Below are positions 22,791 through 30,091 of a stretch of 33,973 nt of DNA, one piece after another. This stretch comes from Bryobacterales bacterium (GTDB lineage Bacteria; Acidobacteriota; Terriglobia; Bryobacterales; Bryobacteraceae). Numbering within the stretch: position 1 is the stretch's first letter; each line of letters begins with the position of its first letter. The notes under the pieces are model-generated. The model had not been told where the DNA came from. It saw nothing but the letters and a program-made list of their open reading frames with translations, and did not search any database. Position numbers and translations under genes: made by a program. Location of the stretch: the NCBI GenBank assembly GCA_019261985.1, contig JAFAQY010000043.1:1-33973 (forward strand). The letters are read 5' to 3'.

Positions 22791-23824
22791 TTGTCGAGGG
22801 GATCGATCTCGATCTGGATGAGCTCCAGATCATGCCCGGCCTGGTTAACGCGCACGATCATCTTCATTTTTCATTGTTCCCGCGGCTCGGGTTGGGCCCG
22901 TACGAGAATGCGACGGAATGGGCGCGCGACATTTATCATCCCGACCGCGAGCCAGTCCGGTCCCATTTGGCCGTGCCTAAATCATTGCGGCTCATCTGGG
23001 GCGGTCTGCGGAATCTGCTTGCCGGCGTGACCACTGTTTGCCACCACGACGAATATCACCCGGCGTTCGATTCCGGTTTCCCGATCCGTGTGGTGAAACG
23101 ATTCGGATGGGCGCATTCGCTCGCCTTCACCGAAGATGTGCGCGGAAGATTCGAGACCACACCGGCGGATCAGCCGTTCATCATCCATTTGGCTGAGGGG
23201 ACCGATGCGGACGCCGCCGGAGAAATCTTCAAGTTGCACGAACTGGGCGCGTTGACGGAGCGGACCGTGGTCGTCCATGCTGTTGGACTCACCGCCGAAG
23301 GATGGGATTTGCTACGCCGTGCTGGAGCGGCGGCGGTCTGGTGCCCGCGATCGAATCTGTTCACCGTCGGGCGTACTTTGCCGCGACAAGTAATCGATTC
23401 GGGAGTAAGGATCGCGTTAGGAACCGATTCATCCCTGACGAGCGAGGGCGATTTTCTAGACGAGATTCAATTCGCAAAAAGTATGACCGCATGCGCGCGC
23501 AAGATTGCCATTCAGGGCGCGCACGATGTACTGAGAACGCCGAAACACCGGGGCGATTGGATTGCAACACGCCGGTTTGGCGAAGCACCTGAGCTAGTCG
23601 TGATTGATGGGGAAATCCGGCTGATCAGCCCCAAGTTAGCTAAGTACTTACCCCAGTCCGTTTGTGAGTGCTTTCATCGGATTCAGGTCGAAGACCGGCC
23701 GGCCGTGCTGGTCCGTTGGGATGTTCCAGCGCTGTTGGAGGAGACGAGCAGGTATTTGAATCCGATACGGCTTGCAGGCCGTTTGGTTTGTGGGGCAGGA
23801 TGCCATCCTGCGGCGGGTTGCTAA
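22775..23824 (+). CDS. Amidohydrolase-superfamily metal-dependent hydrolase with repeat-derived C-terminus
   Basis: The 349-residue protein has the TIM-barrel amidohydrolase signature: PGLVNAHDHLHF with the metal-binding HxH (H27, H29), FIIHLAEG (H138, E141), VVVHAVG (H168) and GTDSSLTSEGDF (D218). The order and spacing fit the cytosine-deaminase/TRZ-like branch, which acts on C-N bonds of small molecules. The N-terminal beta region is short (about 22 residues before PGLVNAH) and the C-terminal one is reduced. The last residues (GAGCHPAAGC) and the TAA stop are encoded by the palindromic repeat at 23790-23897, so the original C-terminus may have been replaced. An in-frame GTG at 22790 is an alternative start. 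Confidence 0.83.
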   Translation: MGSHVIVEGIDLDLDELQIMPGLVNAHDHLHFSLFPRLGLGPYENATEWARDIYHPDREPVRSHLAVPKSLRLIWGGLRNLLAGVTTVCHHDEYHPAFDSGFPIRVVKRFGWAHSLAFTEDVRGRFETTPADQPFIIHLAEGTDADAAGEIFKLHELGALTERTVVVHAVGLTAEGWDLLRRAGAAAVWCPRSNLFTVGRTLPRQVIDSGVRIALGTDSSLTSEGDFLDEIQFAKSMTACARKIAIQGAHDVLRTPKHRGDWIATRRFGEAPELVVIDGEIRLISPKLAKYLPQSVCECFHRIQVEDRPAVLVRWDVPALLEETSRYLNPIRLAGRLVCGAGCHPAAGC

Positions 23825-23897
23825 CCCGCCTGCCGACGTTTTACAAACCCCAACCAGCGCGATTGGCAATCGCGCGCAGGTTAGCAACCTGCCCCAC
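23790..23897. repeat. 108-bp GTGGGG...CCCCAC palindromic element, copy 2 (inverted relative to copy 1)
   Basis: It begins GTGGGG and ends CCCCAC, with palindromes in the opposite order to copy 1: CAGGATGCCATCCTG, GGCGGGTTGCTAACCCGCC, an irregular centre at about 23830-23856, GCGCGATTGGCAATCGCGC and GCAGGTTAGCAACCTGC. It lies between two convergent genes and supplies the TAA stop of each: the amidohydrolase at 23822-23824 and PilZ at 23881-23883 on the complement. The strong hairpins could also act as a bidirectional terminator or mRNA stabiliser. Confidence 0.85.
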
Positions 23898-24216
23898 TCG
23901 TCCGGAATTCATGCTGCTGGACCTCAATGGCGGCGCGATCTTCCGTAACCCGGACTACCCGGCCTCGAACCACCAAGTTAAGCGCACATTTGTCGTTGAG
24001 CTGAGCCGGCCAACTGATGCACATCTCCAAACGCAAGCCGAGAGTCAGCGCGGCTGGCGGTTTAAAGCAGACGCCGTGGCTTGAGATGTCGATGGTCTCG
24101 CCCTCGCCCGTTTCAGCCGGGGTCCTCTTACTTAAGACACGATAGCGAACGCGCGTCTGAATTGGGAACCGCTCCGATTGCCGGCGCTCATTACCCAACC
24201 GGCGATTATCTTCCAC
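23881..24216 (-). CDS. PilZ-domain protein (putative c-di-GMP receptor)
   Basis: This 111-residue protein is essentially one PilZ domain. The c-di-GMP-binding arginine motif is RQSER (12-16) and the second motif is DISSHG (43-48, DxSxxG form). Beta-strand-rich sequence with RLEMCISWP and VVRGRVVRV follows. Both ligand motifs are intact, so binding is likely. The start is GTG at 24216, with no strong ribosome binding site. The last residues (SGAGC) and the TAA lie in the palindromic repeat at 23790-23897. Being next to exopolysaccharide-related genes it may link c-di-GMP to surface glycan production, though free-standing PilZ proteins have many roles. Confidence 0.85.
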   Translation of the reverse strand: MEDNRRLGNERRQSERFPIQTRVRYRVLSKRTPAETGEGETIDISSHGVCFKPPAALTLGLRLEMCISWPAQLNDKCALNLVVRGRVVRVTEDRAAIEVQQHEFRTSGAGC

Positions 24217-24264
24217 ATGGGAAGTTTGCCTTGGGAATCGCCGCTGGCCAATAGTTTCTTCGGG

Positions 24265-25593
24265 CTACTTAGGCCTTATTTGAGTACCAGGACCCTTTCT
24301 CCGCTCCTTAATCTCGGACAACCGCTCCGCTATGCGCTGCTCCGCGCCGCGGCCGCTGGGTTCATAGAACACAGTGCCGCGCAGGTTCTCGGGAAGGCAT
24401 TCCATGTCGCTCATCGCGTCCTCAAACTGGTGCGCATGCTGATAGCCGGTCCCGTAGCCCCACGCTTTCATAAGCCCGGTCGAAGCGTTGCGAAGTTGCA
24501 TGGGAACAGGTTCCGCCGTGGTGTTGGCGACGGTTTCCATGGCTTTGTTGAGAGCGCGATAAGCCGCGTCCGATTTCGGCGCTACGGATAAATAGATCGC
24601 GAGTTGAGCCAAAGCCTGATCGCCCTCGGGAACTCCGAGAAAGTGGACGGTTTGCTGCGCCGCGATGGCTTGTTCCAACGCCCGTGGATCGGCTAGCCCG
24701 ATGTCTTCGATCGCCATGCGGACCAAGCGGCGCGCGATGTACAAACGGTCCTCGCCGGCTTCGAGCATTCGCGCCAGCCAGTACAGCGCTGCGTCCGCAT
24801 CGGACGAGCGCACGCTCTTATGAAGCGCGGAAATAAGATTAAAGTGTTCTTCCCCGGCCTTGTCGTAAAGCAGCGTTTTTCGCTGCATCGCGTTTTCGAC
24901 CGCTTCCGGCTGAATCGCGCCATCGCGCGCGACAGTCCCGGAAAGCTCCAGTATGTTGTAAGCAGTGCGGGCATCGCCGCTCGAATAAATCGCGATCTGT
25001 TCCAGCAGTTCGTGTGAGGCAGTCAGGTTCAGCACTTTCAGAGCGCGTCCCAGCAGCGTAATGATCTCCTCGACAGTCAACGCGCGCAAAGCATACACAC
25101 GCGAACGCGAGAGAAGAGCCGAGATCACCTCGAAGGATGGATTTTCCGTGGTTGCGCCGATCAGGATGATATCGCCGCGCTCGACGTACGGCAGAAATGC
25201 ATCCTGCTGAGCTTTGTTGAAGCGGTGAATTTCGTCCACGAACACGAGAGTGCGCAGGCCCATGCGGCGGGCGCGCTCGGCATCGGCCATTACCGCTTTG
25301 ATCTCTTTAATTCCGCTGAGGACGGCGCTAAAGGGGACGAACTGGCAGCGCGTCATTCGCGCGATCAAGCGCGCTAACGTGGTTTTGCCGACGCCGGGCG
25401 GCCCCCACAAAATAAGGGATTGCAACTGGTCGCGCTCAATCTGCACCCGCAGAGGTTTGCCAGGCCCTAAGATGTGCTCTTGGCCGACGAAATCCTCCAG
25501 TCGCTCGGGACGCATGCGCTCGGCAAGCGGACGGGGGACTTTGTCCTTGTCATCGGGGGGACGATCGAGCGGAGCTGCATCGAACAGGCTCAC
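24265..25593 (-). CDS. rarA: Replication-associated recombination protein A (RarA/MgsA) AAA+ ATPase
   Basis: RarA acts at stalled replication forks and resembles clamp-loader ATPases. The 442-residue protein matches the family closely: PLAERMRPERLEDFVGQEHILGPGKPLR at the start, Walker A GPPGVGKTT (64-72), Walker B FVDEIHRFNKAQQDAFLP (118 on, D120-E121) and sensor GATTENPSFEV. The C-terminal tetramerisation region includes KSVRSSDADAALYWLARMLEAGED and ALNKAMETV. Length is near that of Escherichia coli RarA (about 447). Its start overlaps the stop of the upstream RNA methyltransferase by 4 bases, so the two are coupled. Confidence 0.96.
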   Translation of the reverse strand: MSLFDAAPLDRPPDDKDKVPRPLAERMRPERLEDFVGQEHILGPGKPLRVQIERDQLQSLILWGPPGVGKTTLARLIARMTRCQFVPFSAVLSGIKEIKAVMADAERARRMGLRTLVFVDEIHRFNKAQQDAFLPYVERGDIILIGATTENPSFEVISALLSRSRVYALRALTVEEIITLLGRALKVLNLTASHELLEQIAIYSSGDARTAYNILELSGTVARDGAIQPEAVENAMQRKTLLYDKAGEEHFNLISALHKSVRSSDADAALYWLARMLEAGEDRLYIARRLVRMAIEDIGLADPRALEQAIAAQQTVHFLGVPEGDQALAQLAIYLSVAPKSDAAYRALNKAMETVANTTAEPVPMQLRNASTGLMKAWGYGTGYQHAHQFEDAMSDMECLPENLRGTVFYEPSGRGAEQRIAERLSEIKERRKGPGTQIRPK

Positions 25594-26402
25594 GGCCGGC
25601 CTGTATCGCCGCTCTTGCGAGTTCGTTGGCGGCTAGCTTCATAGAGCAGAATGCCCGCGGCTACGGCGGCATTGAGCGATTCGACCCCGCTGGTCGGGAT
25701 TCGCACGCCGGTGGCCCGGCGTTGAAGCGAGGGCGTGACACCGCGGCCTTCGGCGCCAATGACGATTGCGCACGCGCCGGTAAGATCGGTCTCGAATATC
25801 AGCTTCTCCGCGCGAGGATGCGCCGCAAACAAGCGCACGCGTTTTTGTTCCAGCGCGACCGAGAAGAGGCTTTCATCCAAGGACGCCGCAACCGGAAGGC
25901 GGAACAACGATCCCGCGGATGCGCGCAGGCATTTCGGGTTATACGGGTTCACGCTGCCGCTAAGAAAAGCGGCCCCGGTTGCGCCGAACGCTTCCGCAGC
26001 GCGGACGATAGCGCCGGCATTTCCGGGATCTTGAATGCCGTCCAACATGGCCACCAGGGGACGTCCGCGCAGCAGTTGATCGAGTGTCCATGTGGGCGGC
26101 CGGACCAGTGCGATCACGCCTTGAGGCGTTTCCGTGGCCGCCAGCTTTTCGAAATTGTTCTCGGTGACCACCACAACTCTGGTGTGCTTGAGCCCGCGAA
26201 CATGCGCGGCGACCGTTGTTTTCACCGGCTCCGCGGCGATAACGACGGAGATCTCACAACGGCTGCGCAGCGCTTCTTCCAGCAGATGGAATCCCTCGGC
26301 TACGGCCAAGCCATCGGTCGTAAGCGAACCGCGCGCGGAGGCACGCCGGACTTCCTTGAGAAGGGAGTTCTTCTCACTGACCAGCGTTTCCATGGTCTGC
26401 AT
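25590..26402 (-). CDS. TrmH/SpoU-family RNA 2'-O-methyltransferase
   Basis: This family methylates ribose 2'-OH groups in tRNA or rRNA using SAM and a knotted SPOUT fold. The 270-residue protein has an N-terminal substrate-binding-like part (about 1-95: VAEGFHLLEEALRS), then LVAMLDGIQDPGNAGAIVRAAEAFG (DPGN 125-128), IVIGAEGRGV (213-222) and the C-terminal VRIPTSGVESLNAAVAAGILLYE with the ESLNAAVA signature. It is RlmB- or TsnR-like; the target nucleotide cannot be assigned. ATG 26393 is an alternative start. It lies 44 bases from the divergent YdcF-like gene. Confidence 0.93.
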   Translation of the reverse strand: MQTMETLVSEKNSLLKEVRRASARGSLTTDGLAVAEGFHLLEEALRSRCEISVVIAAEPVKTTVAAHVRGLKHTRVVVVTENNFEKLAATETPQGVIALVRPPTWTLDQLLRGRPLVAMLDGIQDPGNAGAIVRAAEAFGATGAAFLSGSVNPYNPKCLRASAGSLFRLPVAASLDESLFSVALEQKRVRLFAAHPRAEKLIFETDLTGACAIVIGAEGRGVTPSLQRRATGVRIPTSGVESLNAAVAAGILLYEASRQRTRKSGDTGRP

Positions 26403-26446
26403 ATAGTAAAGGCCGCTACAATGGCCTTGAACGTTCAGAATATCCT

Positions 26447-27049
26447 ATGAAACGGCTGTTCCCGACCATTGCAGCGGGGGCTCTAGCGCTGGCCTTAGTT
26501 GCCGGCGGGCTGAAGATCAGGGCCGTGGCGCGCGATATCCGGCGGCAGTCTGCCATCGACGAGGTGCGGCCGGCGGATGTGATTGTCGTGCTGGGAGCCG
26601 CTGAATACCGCGGCCGGCCGTCGCCTGTATTGCAGGCCCGGCTGAACCATGCGCTGGTGCTGTACCTGCAAGGCCTCGCGCCGCGCATCCTTACCACCGG
26701 CGGAAAGGGTGGCGATTCGACCTATTCCGAAGGCGAGGTCGCGCATGCGTATCTGAGCCGTCACGGAGTTCCTTCCGAAGCGATCCTGGTGGAATCAGAA
26801 GGCGATAGCACGGCGCGGAGCATAGCCGGCGCGGCAGAGATCATGCGGCTGATGAACCTGAAGTCCTGCATCGTGGTGAGCGACGGGTACCATATTTATC
26901 GCGTGAAAAAGATGCTGGAGGGCATGGGCATGAAGGCATATGGCTCGCCGCGGCCGGCTGGTCCGCCGGCCGAAGGCTGGCGCGAGGAGTGGGTCTACAC
27001 GCGGCAAGCCATCGCTTACGAGTTGTGGCGGATTGGAATTCCTATTTAG
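26447..27049 (+). CDS. YdcF/SanA-like DUF218 membrane-anchored protein
   Basis: The 200-residue protein has one N-terminal membrane segment (about 5-25) and a DUF218 domain: ADVIVVLGAAEYRGRPSPVLQARLNHAL (43-70), ILTTGGKGGDSTYSEGEVA, ILVESEGDSTARSIAGAAEIM and SCIVVSDGYHIYRVKKMLEG. These match the YdcF/SanA family, linked to envelope integrity and possibly to lipid-carrier metabolism, without a settled reaction. The domain would face the periplasm. Its last ~100 bases recur, degraded, at 29969-30052, about 3 kb downstream. Confidence 0.88.
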   Translation: MKRLFPTIAAGALALALVAGGLKIRAVARDIRRQSAIDEVRPADVIVVLGAAEYRGRPSPVLQARLNHALVLYLQGLAPRILTTGGKGGDSTYSEGEVAHAYLSRHGVPSEAILVESEGDSTARSIAGAAEIMRLMNLKSCIVVSDGYHIYRVKKMLEGMGMKAYGSPRPAGPPAEGWREEWVYTRQAIAYELWRIGIPI

Positions 27050-27072
27050 CGGACAGGGGCCAAACGTTCGGG

Positions 27073-27780
27073 CTACGCCGATGTGTCCACGGCCTTCGCA
27101 AGCGCCGCTCGGGCCAACAGCCTCGTTGAATCCAGTACGGGCAGCGGAAATTCGTGCCCTTCCGCCAGTAGCGGAAGCTCCGTGCATCCAAGTATGACCG
27201 CCTCGCATCCGCAGGTCTTCATTCGCGCCGCCACAGCATACAGAGATCTGAACGATTCGCTGGTTGTTACGCCACGCACCAGTTCCTCGAAAATAATATG
27301 GTCGACCTCCTGTCGTTCCCTGCTGTCTGCGCGCTCGAAATCAACACCCGCGCGCGCCAGTTTCTCCGGATAGACATCGCTCTCAACCAGCGCCTTCGTG
27401 CCGGTCAAACCCACCTTTTTATAGCCGCGGCGGAGCGCTTCCTGCGCAACCGTGTCCGCAATATGAAGCCATGGCAGGGGTGCACGCGCGCCAATCAGCG
27501 GCATCGCTTTGTGCGCGGTGTTGTCAGGGCAGATCAGAAAGTCAGCCCCGATTCGCGCCAGCTTTTCACCAGATGCCACCAGAAGATCCGCGACAGATTG
27601 CCAGTCGTCATTGCGCATGCAGTCTACGTGGGCGGCAAATGGAAACGTGTGCATGCTGATTTCCGGATGATTGTGCGGCCCCATCAGCACTTCGCCCTCG
27701 CCGCAGATCGTGCGGTAGCAAAGCGCGGCGCCCTCAGCGCTGCACGCTACGATGCCGATGTGCTTTGCATTCTGCCTCAC
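27073..27780 (-). CDS. Aspartate/glutamate racemase-family protein
   Basis: The 235-residue protein has both active-site cysteine regions of the Asp/Glu racemase superfamily: ADFLICPDNTAH (C84) and CEAVILGCTELPLL (C199), in the two halves of the pseudosymmetric fold, with KKVGLTGTKALVESDVY between them. The N-terminal GIVACSAEGAALCYRTI is also typical. Members racemise Asp, Glu or related amino acids without a cofactor. It overlaps the upstream PLP enzyme by 4 bases, so the two probably act on linked substrates, such as supply of a D-amino acid or a specialised amino acid. Substrate not assignable. Confidence 0.88.
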   Translation of the reverse strand: MRQNAKHIGIVACSAEGAALCYRTICGEGEVLMGPHNHPEISMHTFPFAAHVDCMRNDDWQSVADLLVASGEKLARIGADFLICPDNTAHKAMPLIGARAPLPWLHIADTVAQEALRRGYKKVGLTGTKALVESDVYPEKLARAGVDFERADSRERQEVDHIIFEELVRGVTTSESFRSLYAVAARMKTCGCEAVILGCTELPLLAEGHEFPLPVLDSTRLLARAALAKAVDTSA

Positions 27781-28772
27781 AGGTCCGATCGTCTCCGATT
27801 CGAATTTACAGAGCGAAACGGAGTGCCCCGGAGCCGCTTGCTATTTGCTCCATAATGCTTGAGGTATTTGAGCCCCGTGTCTACCATGACCGTAACGATC
27901 GTCGCATCCGGCCCAAGACGATCTGCTATCCGCAGCGCTCCGGTTATATTCGCGCCGGTCGAGGTGCCCGCAAACACGCCTTCTTCCAAGGCAAGGCGAA
28001 TAGCCATGGCGAGGGCGTCGGCAGTGGGCACTGTTTCGACTTGATCAACGATGTCTGGTTGCCAGAGTGGCGGAACGAAGCCCGTGCCGATTCCATCGAT
28101 TTTGTGAGCTCCCGGTTTGCCGCCGGAAAGCACGGGTGATTCGGCCGGTTCGACAGCAACAATTTTGATTTCGTGATTCCTACGCCGCAAACTCTCTGCG
28201 TTCCCACGTAAACAGGCGGAAGTACCAACTGACTGTACAAAGGCATCGATTTTGCCGCCGGTCTGTTCCCAAATCTCATCACCCATCGAACGATACCCGA
28301 CGAGCTGATCCGCATTGTTCAACTGATTGCTCCAAAAGGCGCCCGTTCTATCTTGCAAAACGGAAGCGGCTTCGATCATGCGTCGAAATAGCGTCTCCGT
28401 CATTTTTCCTTCGTCGCTGGGGATAATCTGCAGCTTTGCGCCCAAAATTCGCATGTGATCGAGCTTCTCTTTCGTGAACGCATCCGAACTGACAATATGC
28501 AGTTCATAGTGCTTCACGGCGCAGATCATTGCGAGCGAGGTACCCGTGCTGCCGCCGGTATACTCCACCACCGAACCGCCCGGCTTCAAGCGGCCATCCG
28601 ACTCTGCGGCTTTGATCATCGCCAGTGCCATGCGATCCTTCATGCTTCCGCTTGGATTCTCGCTCTCCAATTTCAAAAAAATCCGCGCTCCGCTCTCAGG
28701 AACAATGTTTCGAAGTTGTAATAGAGATGTGTTGCCGATCGCATCGAGAATAGTCTGCGGCTGCTGATTCAT
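27777..28772 (-). CDS. Cysteine-synthase-like PLP-dependent enzyme
   Basis: The 331-residue protein is a fold-type II PLP enzyme of the cysteine synthase/cystathionine beta-synthase group. LDAIGNTSLLQLRNI opens the fold. The expected PLP lysine is K45 in ENPSGSMKDRMAL. The loop YTGGSTGTSLA (71-81) replaces the usual TSGNTG, and FAGTSTGANI follows. The altered loop suggests a different acceptor or product from ordinary O-acetylserine sulfhydrylase; beta-replacement or desulfhydration are both possible. It is the first gene of a leftward operon with the racemase and is divergent from the GlxA-type regulator, which may control it. Confidence 0.88.
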   Translation of the reverse strand: MNQQPQTILDAIGNTSLLQLRNIVPESGARIFLKLESENPSGSMKDRMALAMIKAAESDGRLKPGGSVVEYTGGSTGTSLAMICAVKHYELHIVSSDAFTKEKLDHMRILGAKLQIIPSDEGKMTETLFRRMIEAASVLQDRTGAFWSNQLNNADQLVGYRSMGDEIWEQTGGKIDAFVQSVGTSACLRGNAESLRRRNHEIKIVAVEPAESPVLSGGKPGAHKIDGIGTGFVPPLWQPDIVDQVETVPTADALAMAIRLALEEGVFAGTSTGANITGALRIADRLGPDATIVTVMVDTGLKYLKHYGANSKRLRGTPFRSVNSNRRRSDL

Positions 28773-28831
28773 TACGTTGCGTGTTCGCTGGCGCTAGCGA
28801 TGCAGGCGGGCATCTGGAACTTCCTTCAATT

Positions 28832-28846
28832 CGAGATTAAGTCTCG
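28832..28846. promoter_or_regulatory. Small inverted repeat between the PLP-enzyme operon and the AraC-type regulator
   Basis: CGAGA and TCTCG flank TTAAG in the 125-base divergent region 28773-28897. Its location fits an operator for either direction, but a five-base arm is weak evidence. TATCAT at 28885-28890, seven bases before the regulator ATG, could be a -10 box, with no convincing -35. Confidence 0.25.
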
Positions 28847-28897
28847 TTACGCTCCGTTTCCAGAGGCAAACCTGCCAATTTCAGTATCATATTTGCC

Positions 28898-29857
28898 ATG
28901 CGTGTGAACGTCCTTGCTCTGGACGACGTTTTCGATCTTGGCTTATCGGCGGTTCTCGATTCATTCCAAACCGCGAATGAGTTAATCGAACTCTGCGGGA
29001 TCGCAGTTCCGCGCTTTGAGGTGCGAATAGTGGGAATGCGCGACGCCGTTCGGACGTCCCAGGGGCTGAAGGTTCCCGTGCAAGCGATTCCGTCGCGCGC
29101 ACCGGATTGGGTTGTCGTGCCGGCGATCGGATTCAAAATGCCCGATCCGCTTGAGCACGCCCTGTCGCGGCCAGACATCCGGGATTCTTCCTCGGTTCTT
29201 CGTGAATGGTCGCAGCACCGCGCTCTAGTAACCGCCGCCTGCATCGGAACTTTCGTACTCGCTGAGTCCGGTCTGCTTAATCATCAGCGTGCGACCACGA
29301 CATGGTGGCTTGCGCCCCTGTTTCGCAAGCGCTACCGAACGGTCGTGCTGGACGAGTCAAACATGATCGTGAAGTCGGAGCGATTCGTCACGGCGGGCGC
29401 AGCCCTGAGCCACATGGATCTCGCTCTGTGGCTGATTCGCGGCGTAAGTCCCGCGCTTGCCGCACTGACCGCCAAATACCTGATTGTCGATTCGAGGCCA
29501 TCGCAATCCGCCTACGTTTTGACCGATCATCTCATCCATTCAGACCCTGTGGTTCAACACTTCGAAGGCTGGGCACGAGGGCGACTCTCTCAAGGTTTTT
29601 CGCTCGACGCGGCGGCCAAGGCGACCGGTTGCAGCAAACGAACACTGGCGCGGCGAATGCAAGCGGTCCTTGGAAAATCGCCGCTTGCCTATTTTCAAAG
29701 CCTTCGCGTGGAGCGCGCGGTTCACTTGCTGAAGACAACAAACGCGACGATTGACGAGGTCGCTGAGCGCGTCGGCTATACTGAAGGCGCCATTCTCGGC
29801 GCGCTCCTCAGACGCACGCTTGGCCTCGGCGTGAAGGAGATCAGAAAAAGCCAATAA
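28898..29857 (+). CDS. GlxA-type AraC family transcriptional regulator (DJ-1/PfpI-like domain)
   Basis: The 319-residue protein has an N-terminal DJ-1/PfpI-like domain (about 1-190: VNVLALDDVFDLGLSAVLDSFQTAN, DWVVVPAIGF, LVTAACIGTFVLAESGLLNHQRATTTWW) with a cysteine in the AACIG nucleophile-elbow position. The C-terminal AraC helix-turn-helix pair (about 220-315) includes SLDAAAKATGCSKRTLARRMQAVLGKSPLAYFQSLRVERAVHLLKTTNATIDEVAERVGY. In this family the first domain senses a ligand rather than acting as a peptidase. It is divergent from the cysteine-synthase/racemase operon, its most likely target (inference). Confidence 0.92.
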   Translation: MRVNVLALDDVFDLGLSAVLDSFQTANELIELCGIAVPRFEVRIVGMRDAVRTSQGLKVPVQAIPSRAPDWVVVPAIGFKMPDPLEHALSRPDIRDSSSVLREWSQHRALVTAACIGTFVLAESGLLNHQRATTTWWLAPLFRKRYRTVVLDESNMIVKSERFVTAGAALSHMDLALWLIRGVSPALAALTAKYLIVDSRPSQSAYVLTDHLIHSDPVVQHFEGWARGRLSQGFSLDAAAKATGCSKRTLARRMQAVLGKSPLAYFQSLRVERAVHLLKTTNATIDEVAERVGYTEGAILGALLRRTLGLGVKEIRKSQ

Positions 29858-29968
29858 ACCACGGCACTACCGCCGCGAGACGTGGTCAAGATCGCCACAG
29901 CATTAGCTGCTCGTCGACGCGTCCCTCGCTTCATTGGCCACGAACTCATCCCGAGCCGCCCGGATGCC

Positions 29969-30052
29969 CGCGGCCAGCGGGTCCACCGGCTGAAGGAGGG
30001 CGCGAGGAGTGGGTCTACACGCGGCAAGCCATCGGATTGGGATTCCGATCTA
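29969..30052 (+). pseudogene. Relic of the 3' end of a second ydcF-like gene
   Basis: This stretch aligns with 26949-27050, the end of the YdcF-like gene. Bases 30001-30034 are identical to 26981-27014, after which 16 bases (27015-27030) are missing and the match resumes with GATTGG. Read in the ydcF frame it gives PRPAGPPAEGGREEWVYTRQAI, like the intact protein (PRPAGPPAEGWREEWVYTRQAI), then diverges because of the deletion. No upstream ydcF sequence was recognised in 29858-29968, so only a fragment remains or was copied. Confidence 0.7.
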
Positions 30053-30081
30053 GGGGCCAGGGGCCAGACGCCAGGGGCCAG
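30052..30081. repeat. Four tandem copies of a 7-bp unit (AGGGGCC)
   Basis: AGGGGCC is repeated at 30052, 30059 and 30073, with a variant AGACGCC at 30066. A single AGGGGCCA also follows the intact ydcF-like gene at 27055-27062, so the tandem array may have expanded from the duplicated flank. Confidence 0.7.
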
Positions 30082-30091
30082 TAAACGCACG

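Noticed and set aside
26403-26446. TACAAT at 26417-26422 as a -10 box for the ydcF-like gene
   Set aside because: No acceptable -35 box was found at 16-18 bases upstream, so the match alone is too weak.
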